Shown: piece by piece, positions 58,892 to 64,000 of the stretch
Layout of the letters: each line of letters opens with the position of its first letter
How positions within the stretch are numbered: the first letter of the stretch is position 1
Source of the DNA: Streptomyces sp. NBC_01716
GTDB taxonomy: Bacteria; Actinomycetota; Actinomycetes; Streptomycetales; Streptomycetaceae
Assembly (NCBI RefSeq): GCF_036248275.1
Contig: NZ_CP109181.1
Coordinates: 7,068,001 to 7,132,000, forward strand
DNA: 64,000 bases
Direction of reading: 5' to 3'
The notes under the pieces: model-generated
Told to the model about the DNA's origin: nothing
Seen by the model: the letters and a program-made list of their open reading frames with translations, nothing else
Database searches by the model: none
Translations under genes and position numbers: made by a program

Positions 58892-59665
58892 GTGTCGACG
58901 CCGTTCTATGTCTCACCCCAGCAGGCCATGGCCGACCGGGCGGAGTACGCCCGCAAGGGCATCGCCCGCGGTCGCAGCCTGGTTGTGCTGCAGTACGCCG
59001 ACGGCATCGTCTTCGTCGGTGAGAACCCGTCCCGCGCGCTGCACAAGTTCAGCGAGATCTACGACCGGATCGGTTTCGCCGCCGCCGGGAAGTACAACGA
59101 GTACGAGAATCTGCGCATCGGCGGTGTCCGCTACGCGGATCTGCGCGGGTACACCTACGACCGCGACGATGTGACGGCCCGTGGGCTCGCCAACGTCTAC
59201 GCGCAGACGCTCGGCACGATCTTCTCCAGCGCCGGCGAGAAGCCGTACGAGGTGGAGCTGGTCGTCGCCGAGGTGGGTCCGACGGCCGACGGGGACCAGA
59301 TCTACCGGCTGCCGCACGACGGATCGATCGTCGACGAGCACGGCTCGGTGGCTGTGGGCGGCAACTCCGAGCAGATCAGCACCTTCCTGGACCAGCAGCA
59401 CCGTGACGGGATGACGCTCGCCGAGGTGCTGAAGCTGGCTGTGCAGGCGCTGTCCCGTGACACGAACGGGGGCGAGCGGGAGATTCCCGCCGAGCGGCTG
59501 GAGGTGGCGGTCCTGGACCGTACCCGGCCGCAGCAGCGCAAGTTCAAGCGCGTTGTGGGGCGTCAGCTCGCGCGTCTGCTGGAGGCGGACGGCGCGGCGT
59601 CCACGCCGACGGACGCTCCCTCGGACACCGAGGAGACGGAAGGATCCGGCGAGTCCGACGAGTGA
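58892..59665 (+). CDS. prcA: 20S proteasome alpha subunit
   Basis: A 257-residue alpha subunit with a GTG start at 58892. The N-terminal gate region is STPFYVSPQQAMADRAEYARKGIARGRSLVVLQYADGIVF, and the fold continues through LHKFSEIYDRIGFAAAGKYNEYENLR. The C-terminal ~25 residues (AASTPTDAPSDTEETEGSGESDE) are acidic and disordered, commonly seen in Streptomyces. It lies 53 bp after prcB. Confidence 0.96.
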   Translation: MSTPFYVSPQQAMADRAEYARKGIARGRSLVVLQYADGIVFVGENPSRALHKFSEIYDRIGFAAAGKYNEYENLRIGGVRYADLRGYTYDRDDVTARGLANVYAQTLGTIFSSAGEKPYEVELVVAEVGPTADGDQIYRLPHDGSIVDEHGSVAVGGNSEQISTFLDQQHRDGMTLAEVLKLAVQALSRDTNGGEREIPAERLEVAVLDRTRPQQRKFKRVVGRQLARLLEADGAASTPTDAPSDTEETEGSGESDE

Positions 59666-59679
59666 GTGACGCGAGTCCT

Positions 59680-59717
59680 CCGGTGCCCCGTACCGCCCGT
59701 GCGGTCCGGGGCACCGG
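59680..59717. terminator. bidirectional terminator after prcA
   Basis: Arms CCGGTGCCCC/GGGGCACCGG, 10 bp perfect, with an inner ACCGC/GCGGT helix. It lies between prcA and the converging LacI regulator. Confidence 0.85.
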
Positions 59718-59758
59718 TCTGTCCGGGCACCTTCCGCGAGGCCGCCGGTCCGTCTCTC

Positions 59759-60811
59759 TCAGGCCGGCGGGGGCGCTGTCGAGCCGCGGGTCACCAGGGA
59801 CACGGGCAGGACGGTGTTCTCGGGCTCGCGTCCGTCGAGGATGGCCAGCAGCGCCGACATCCCGTGCTCGCCGACCCGTTCGGCGGGCAGCCGTACGGTG
59901 GTCAGTTCCGGTTCCAGCGCGGTCGCGAGCCCCGAGTCGTCGAAGCCGGTGACGGAGATGTCGTCCGGCACTCGCAGGCCGAGTTTCCGGGCGGCTTTGA
60001 CGGCGCCCGCCGCCAGTACGTCGCTGTCGCAGATCAGTGCCGTGGCGCGGGGCCCCGGGCCACGCAGGGCCCGTTCGGCCGCTTCTTGTGCCGCGTGCAC
60101 CTCAAGGGCCGAGGGCACGGTGCGTACGACCGCCTCCGGCACCCCTCGTACCGCCTCGGCGAGGGTGTCGGCCCGCACGGTGAAGGTCCAGGACGTCACG
60201 GCCGAGGCCAGATGGACGATGCTGCGGTGGCCCTGCCCCAGGAGGTGGCCGGTCACCTGGCGCATGGCGTCCGCGATGTCGAGATTCACGTGCGCGGCGG
60301 CGCCGGATCCGGCGGGGTCGCTGTCGAGCATCACCAGCGGCAGGTCGGTGCCCCGGATCGCGGCGAGCGCGTCGGTGGCCATGGAGGAGGCGATCACGCC
60401 GTCCAGTGCCGCCCGTGCGGAGGCGAACGGGTCTCTGGCGGGTCCGACGCCCTCCGGTGACGGATAGAGGACCACCCCGAATCCGTGTTCGGCGGCGACC
60501 GACGCGGCGCCTGTGTAGACGCGGGCGAAGAACTCGTGGGTGAGTGCCGGGACGACCAGGAGCGCGGTCCTGGTCCGGCCGAGGCGGAGGCTGCGGGCGG
60601 CGAGGTTGGGCCGGTAGCCCAGCTCGCGTGCCGTGTCGCGGACGAGTCCGGCGGTGCGTTCGGAGACCCGGCCGGTCCACTTGTCGCCCAGCACGAGGGA
60701 GACCGTCGCCTGCGACACCCCGGCGGCGCGCGCCACGTCCCTGCTGGTCGGCCTCGCGGATCTCGCGGCGGTGCCGGGCCCGGACCGGTCCGTACGGGGC
60801 GGCTCTGTCAT
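59759..60811 (-). CDS. LacI-family transcriptional regulator
   Basis: A 350-residue protein. The DNA-binding domain TSRDVARAAGVSQATVSLVLGDKWTGRVSERTAGLVRDTARELGYRPNLAARSLRLGR is at ~23-80, with the hinge helix, followed by a periplasmic-binding-protein-like sensor domain (DGVIASSMATDALAAI, LVMLDSDPAG, VTGFDDSGLATALEPELTTV). It is divergent from the MFS transporter gene and probably controls it; an inverted repeat lies between them. The effector is unknown. Confidence 0.9.
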   Translation of the reverse strand: MTEPPRTDRSGPGTAARSARPTSRDVARAAGVSQATVSLVLGDKWTGRVSERTAGLVRDTARELGYRPNLAARSLRLGRTRTALLVVPALTHEFFARVYTGAASVAAEHGFGVVLYPSPEGVGPARDPFASARAALDGVIASSMATDALAAIRGTDLPLVMLDSDPAGSGAAAHVNLDIADAMRQVTGHLLGQGHRSIVHLASAVTSWTFTVRADTLAEAVRGVPEAVVRTVPSALEVHAAQEAAERALRGPGPRATALICDSDVLAAGAVKAARKLGLRVPDDISVTGFDDSGLATALEPELTTVRLPAERVGEHGMSALLAILDGREPENTVLPVSLVTRGSTAPPPA

Positions 60812-60877
60812 GGGTGTCGTCCTCCGCGGTGACTGCTGCGGCCCGAAAGCCGGTGGACCCGCGGGCTCCGGACATGG

Positions 60878-60904
60878 TACGTATGAGCCCGCACGTTATA
60901 CGTA
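60878..60904. promoter_or_regulatory. inverted repeat in the LacI/MFS divergent promoter
   Basis: TACGTAT and ATACGTA, perfect 7-bp arms 13 bases apart, and within them ACGTTATACGT (60893-60903), a second short palindrome. Position between divergent genes suggests the LacI operator or overlapping promoters. Confidence 0.5.
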
Positions 60905-60947
60905 AAACCTGCCGTGCCGGGCGAACCGGGGGAGAGAAGGGGGAGCC

Positions 60948-62219
60948 ATGGCCACCGGCTATGTGGAGATTCTCAGGGCACCGCACGCCGCGCGGCTGCT
61001 CGCGGGCACGCTCGTCGGGCGGCTGCCGAGCGCCACGGGCCATATCGCGATCGTCCTGTTCACCCGCGACGCGGGCGGCAGCTACACCCTCGCGGGCGTC
61101 CTGGCGGCCGTGTACGGGCTCTCCACCGCGATCGGCCAGCCGCTGCTCGGCCGTGCCGTGGACCTGGTCGGCCAGCCGCGGGTCCAGCTCCCCGCGGCCC
61201 TCGTCTCCGCCCTCGGCATGGCGTTCCTCGCCGCCAACGGCATCGACCCGCTGCCCCTCGCCTACGCGGCGGTGGTCGTCGCGGGCTTCTTCACCCCGCC
61301 CCTCGAAGGCGGTCTGCGGGCCCTGTGGCCCAGCGTGCTCGGCCGGGAGGACCGGGTGCACCGGGCGTACGCCATGGACGCCGTGGCGCAGGAAGTGATG
61401 TTCACGGCCGGACCGCTCTTCGTCACCCTCCTCGTGGCCCTCTGGTCCCCGGGCGCCGCCCTCCTGGTCATCAACGCCATAGGCGTCGTCGGCGCGCTCA
61501 CGGTCGTGCTCTCCGAGCCCTCCCGCGCCTGGCGCTCGGCGCCCCGCGAGGCGCACTGGCTCGGCGCCCTGCGCTCACCCGGACTTCTCGCGCTTCTGGC
61601 CGCCTTCCTCTTCATCGGCCTGGCACTGGGCTCCATCACCGTCGCCGGCGTCGCGTACGCGGACGACCAGGGCCGCGAGTCGGTGTACGGCTGGCTGATG
61701 GCCGCTCTCGGTCTCGGCGCGCTGGTGGGCGGCCTCGCGTACGGGGCCAGACAGTGGACCGGCACCCCCGAACGCCGGCTGCTGGGGATCGCCGCTTTGC
61801 TCGCCGCCGGCTACCTCCCTCTGATGCTCACTCCCGGCGTCGTGGCCATGACCGGGCTCGCCGCCCTCGCCGGGGTCTTCCTGGCGCCCGCGCTGGCCTG
61901 TGCCTTCATCGTGGTGGACCGGCACGCCCCGCGCGGCACCGTCACGGAGGCCTTCTCCTGGCTCGTGACGACCTTCGGCGTCGGCGCCGCCTTCGGTACG
62001 GGGGTGGCCGGCCCGGTCGTCGAACTCGCCGGTACGTCGGAGAGCTTCGGCGTCGCGGGGGCGGGCGGCTGCGCCGCGCTGCTGGTTCTGCTGGCCACCC
62101 GGAAGGTCCTCGCGGCTCCCCGCGAGGACGCCGCGACCGGCCCCATTGGGGAAGCCGGTCTCGAAAATGATCGCAACGGTGCGGCCCAACACGGTTTCAG
62201 CTCAGGCCATCAGGCGTAA
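60948..62219 (+). CDS. MFS transporter
   Basis: A 423-residue permease with about twelve hydrophobic helices and a cytoplasmic loop near 190-210. Landmarks are GRAVDLVGQPRVQLPAALVSALGMAFLA in the first half and VFLAPALACAFIVVDRHAPRGTVTEAFSWLVTTFGVGAAFGT in the second. Substrate unknown; drug or metabolite efflux is likely. It ends 9 bases before the pafA start, so read-through into pafA is possible. It separates pafA from the rest of the proteasome genes. Confidence 0.88.
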   Translation: MATGYVEILRAPHAARLLAGTLVGRLPSATGHIAIVLFTRDAGGSYTLAGVLAAVYGLSTAIGQPLLGRAVDLVGQPRVQLPAALVSALGMAFLAANGIDPLPLAYAAVVVAGFFTPPLEGGLRALWPSVLGREDRVHRAYAMDAVAQEVMFTAGPLFVTLLVALWSPGAALLVINAIGVVGALTVVLSEPSRAWRSAPREAHWLGALRSPGLLALLAAFLFIGLALGSITVAGVAYADDQGRESVYGWLMAALGLGALVGGLAYGARQWTGTPERRLLGIAALLAAGYLPLMLTPGVVAMTGLAALAGVFLAPALACAFIVVDRHAPRGTVTEAFSWLVTTFGVGAAFGTGVAGPVVELAGTSESFGVAGAGGCAALLVLLATRKVLAAPREDAATGPIGEAGLENDRNGAAQHGFSSGHQA

Positions 62220-62228
62220 TGTTCAGAC

Positions 62229-63590
62229 ATGGACCGCCGCATTTTCGGGCTGGAGAACGAGTACGGCGTCACGTGCACCTTCAGGGGACAGCGCCGGCTG
62301 TCCCCTGACGAAGTGGCGCGCTACCTCTTCCGCCGTGTTGTGTCATGGGGCCGCAGCAGCAACGTCTTCCTGCGGAACGGCGCCCGCCTCTACCTCGACG
62401 TGGGATCGCATCCGGAATACGCGACACCCGAATGCGACAACGTGACCGAACTGGTCACGCACGACAAGGCGGGCGAGCGCATTCTCGAAGGCCTGCTCGT
62501 CGACGCCGAACGCCGCCTGCACGAGGAGGGAATCGCGGGCGACGTCTATCTGTTCAAGAACAACACCGATTCGGCGGGAAACTCCTACGGCTGCCACGAG
62601 AATTATCTCGTCGCCCGCCACGGGGAATTCTCCCGGCTCGCGGACATCCTCATCCCGTTCCTCGTCACCCGGCAGTTGCTCTGCGGCGCCGGCAAGGTGC
62701 TGCAGACCCCGCGTGGCGCGGTCTACTGCGTCAGTCAGCGCGCCGAGCACATCTGGGAGGGTGTCAGCTCCGCCACCACCCGCTCCCGTCCCATCATCAA
62801 CACCCGTGACGAACCGCACGCCGACGCGGAGCGCTACCGCCGGCTGCATGTCATCGTCGGCGACTCGAACATGTCCGAGACGACCATGCTCCTCAAGGTC
62901 GGCGCCACGGATCTCGTGCTGCGCATGATCGAGGCGGGCACGGTCATGCGTGACCTCACTCTGGAGAACCCGATCCGGGCGATCCGCGAGGTCAGCCACG
63001 ACATCACGGGCCAGCGCAAGGTGCGCCTGGCCAGCGGGCGCGAGGCGTCCGCCATCGAGGTCCAGCGGGAGTACTACGAGAAGGCCGTGGACTTCGTCGA
63101 CCGCCGGGGCATCCGCACCGGCACCGTGGAGCAGGTCCTGGAGCTCTGGGGCCGGGCGCTCGACGCGATCGAGGCCGAGGATCTGGACCGGATCGGCACC
63201 GAGATCGACTGGGTCATGAAGTACAAGCTCATCGAGCGCTACCGGGCCAAGCACAACATGACCATGTCCCACCCCCGGGTCGCCCAGATAGACCTCGCCT
63301 ACCACGACATCCACCGCCGTCGCGGGCTCTACTACCTCCTGGAGAAGCGCGGCCAGGCGGCCCGGATCTGCAACGACATGAAGATCTTCGAGGGCAAGTC
63401 CGTGCCCCCGCAGACCACCCGGGCACGGCTGCGCGGAGACTTCATCCGCCGGGCCCAGGAACAGCGGCGGGACTTCACCGTCGACTGGGTCCATCTCAAG
63501 CTCAACGACCAGGCGCAGCGCACCGTGCTGTGCAAGGACCCGTTCCGATCCGTCGACGATCGGGTGGAAAAGCTGATCGCCGGTATGTGA
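62229..63590 (+). CDS. pafA: Pup--protein ligase PafA
   Basis: A 453-residue ligase attaching the C-terminal Glu of Pup to substrate lysines with ATP. Start MDRRIFGLENEYGVTCTFRGQRRLSP, with ENEYG (Dop has ETEYG), YLDVGSHPEYATPECD, FKNNTDSAGNSYGCHENYL and RPIINTRDEPHADAERYRRLHVIVGDSNMSE. It lacks the Dop-specific loop. ATG 62229 has no strong Shine-Dalgarno sequence, which may reflect translational linkage to the MFS gene 9 bp upstream. Confidence 0.95.
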   Translation: MDRRIFGLENEYGVTCTFRGQRRLSPDEVARYLFRRVVSWGRSSNVFLRNGARLYLDVGSHPEYATPECDNVTELVTHDKAGERILEGLLVDAERRLHEEGIAGDVYLFKNNTDSAGNSYGCHENYLVARHGEFSRLADILIPFLVTRQLLCGAGKVLQTPRGAVYCVSQRAEHIWEGVSSATTRSRPIINTRDEPHADAERYRRLHVIVGDSNMSETTMLLKVGATDLVLRMIEAGTVMRDLTLENPIRAIREVSHDITGQRKVRLASGREASAIEVQREYYEKAVDFVDRRGIRTGTVEQVLELWGRALDAIEAEDLDRIGTEIDWVMKYKLIERYRAKHNMTMSHPRVAQIDLAYHDIHRRRGLYYLLEKRGQAARICNDMKIFEGKSVPPQTTRARLRGDFIRRAQEQRRDFTVDWVHLKLNDQAQRTVLCKDPFRSVDDRVEKLIAGM

Positions 63591-63629
63591 CAGTTCGATC
63601 ACCGGTTCCGGCCGTCCGGAACGCGACTC

Positions 63630-63658
63630 GGGCCCCGTACGTTTCTCGTGCGGGGCCC
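63630..63658 (+). terminator. terminator after pafA
   Basis: Stem GGGCCCCGTACG/CGTGCGGGGCCC, 12 bp with one G-T pair, around a 5-base loop, 39 bases past the pafA stop. Confidence 0.8.
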
Positions 63659-63670
63659 TTGCCACGCCCC

Positions 63671-63835
63671 CAGGGGGTGTCTTGCCGATCTTGCCGGGCT
63701 CGCGGTCCCTGGCACGCACGCTCGCCGCGTTGTCGTCGGTCGCCGACGCTCCGCGTCGTCCCCCTCCTCCGCCTTGCGATCGCACGCACCAGACCCCGCT
63801 CCCTTATCCGGCCTGATCGACAAGACACCCCCTAG
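63671..63835. mobile_element. MITE-like element, copy B (about 165 bp)
   Basis: It starts CAGGGGGTGTCTTGCCGATC and ends with a near-complement through GACAAGACACCCCCTAG. The terminal repeats differ from copy A in their first blocks (GGGGGTGTCTTG rather than GGGCGTGTTTGAG). The internal blocks CTGGCACGC-n-CGCTCGC-n-GCGTTGTC and TCCGCCTTGCGATCGCACGC, then ACCAGAC, are shared with copy A. An internal GACGC-TCC-GCGTC hairpin marks the centre. Its right end contains ATCCGGCCTGAT, the block that recurs inverted at 6308-6319. No ORF. Confidence 0.75.
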
Positions 63836-63878
63836 AGTGTCGAGGAACTTAACCTTCCGTCTGAGATCTGAGGAATTC

Positions 63879-64000
63879 GTGCGCCGACTTGCCGGCCTCA
63901 TCGTCATCCCCCTCCTGCTGCTGTCCACAGCGGCCTGCGGTGACGACGGAGGCTCCGACTCCACCTCGTCCAAGAACGGGCTTCCCGAGATCACAGCGGG
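63879..64000 (+). CDS. lipoprotein, 5' part, probable FKBP-type peptidyl-prolyl isomerase (runs off window)
   Basis: GTG 63879 follows TGAGGAATTC. Only about 40 residues are visible: a short basic start (VRRL), a hydrophobic core, lipobox LSTAAC with the lipidated Cys at ~20, then a Gly/Asp/Ser linker and NGLPEITAG. From memory the lipoprotein FKBP gene next to pafA in S. coelicolor has a similar start, so a peptidyl-prolyl isomerase is likely; the catalytic domain is outside the window. Confidence 0.6.
   Translation, partial: MRRLAGLIVIPLLLLSTAACGDDGGSDSTSSKNGLPEITA

Overview
The window is high-GC DNA with strong G/C third-position codon bias, frequent GTG starts, a chaplin gene pair, mycothiol and F420-linked enzymes, a Pup-proteasome locus and a GylR-type glycerol operon. 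Together these point to a Streptomyces (or close relative) chromosome core region. From memory, the gene order from the chaplins to pafA matches the S. coelicolor SCO1640-SCO1675 block read in reverse. The right part (phosphatase, DUF3090, SCO1664-family, mshC, PAC2, metH, recB-like, trmI, mpa, dop, pup, prcB, prcA, pafA) also matches the order of M. tuberculosis Rv2135c-Rv2097c. I could not run a comparison.

Layout. 1-2.8 kb: end of a TetR regulator, then an acyl-CoA dehydrogenase/phosphotransferase operon with a TetR-like palindrome upstream. 2.9-4.5 kb: a NUDIX enzyme, two small DUF202 membrane proteins and a histidine-rich repeat protein. 4.6-8.2 kb: an FAD-dependent dehydrogenase, an ASCH protein and a molybdopterin oxidoreductase/cytochrome b pair. 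8.3-11.1 kb: gluconate uptake (GntP), gluconokinase and a divergent FadR/GntR regulator. 11.1-12.9 kb: mycothiol-dependent formaldehyde dehydrogenase plus a metallo-beta-lactamase-fold partner. 12.9-14 kb: an orphan type II thioesterase and tRNA-Leu(GAG). 14.1-17.7 kb: an M20 peptidase-like enzyme, a short and a long chaplin, and small conserved proteins. 17.8-21 kb: a RecD2-like protein whose ATPase motifs look degraded, and an aldo/keto reductase. 21.1-29.1 kb: LLM oxidoreductase, ferritin-like protein, CorA, then the conserved phosphatase/DUF3090/SCO1664-family/mshC cluster and a PAC2 protein.

29.3-36.1 kb holds a putative L-fucose (deoxysugar) catabolic and transport operon with its own FadR/GntR regulator. 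It appears inserted between the PAC2 gene and the glycerol operon. A matching TACATCNGATGTA-type operator lies at both the operon promoter and the regulator promoter. 36.2-41.2 kb is the gylR-glpF-glpK-glpD glycerol regulon, again with matching operators. 41.4-53.3 kb runs metH, a HAD phosphatase, an oligopeptide-type binding lipoprotein, an orphan response regulator, a RecB-like nuclease, a site-2 protease, TrmI, a secreted protein and a ferredoxin. 53.5-63.6 kb is the complete Pup-proteasome system (mpa/arc, dop, pup, an endonuclease VII-like gene, prcB, prcA, pafA), interrupted by a LacI regulator/MFS pair. The window ends inside a lipoprotein gene.

The most unusual non-coding signal is a family of short MITE-like inverted-repeat elements. 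There are two near-complete copies (44992-45172 and 63671-63835) and one solo end (6290-6319). All carry a CTAG end, and in two cases that CTAG supplies the TAG stop codon of the neighbouring gene. No CRISPR array, rRNA, replication origin or transposase gene was seen.
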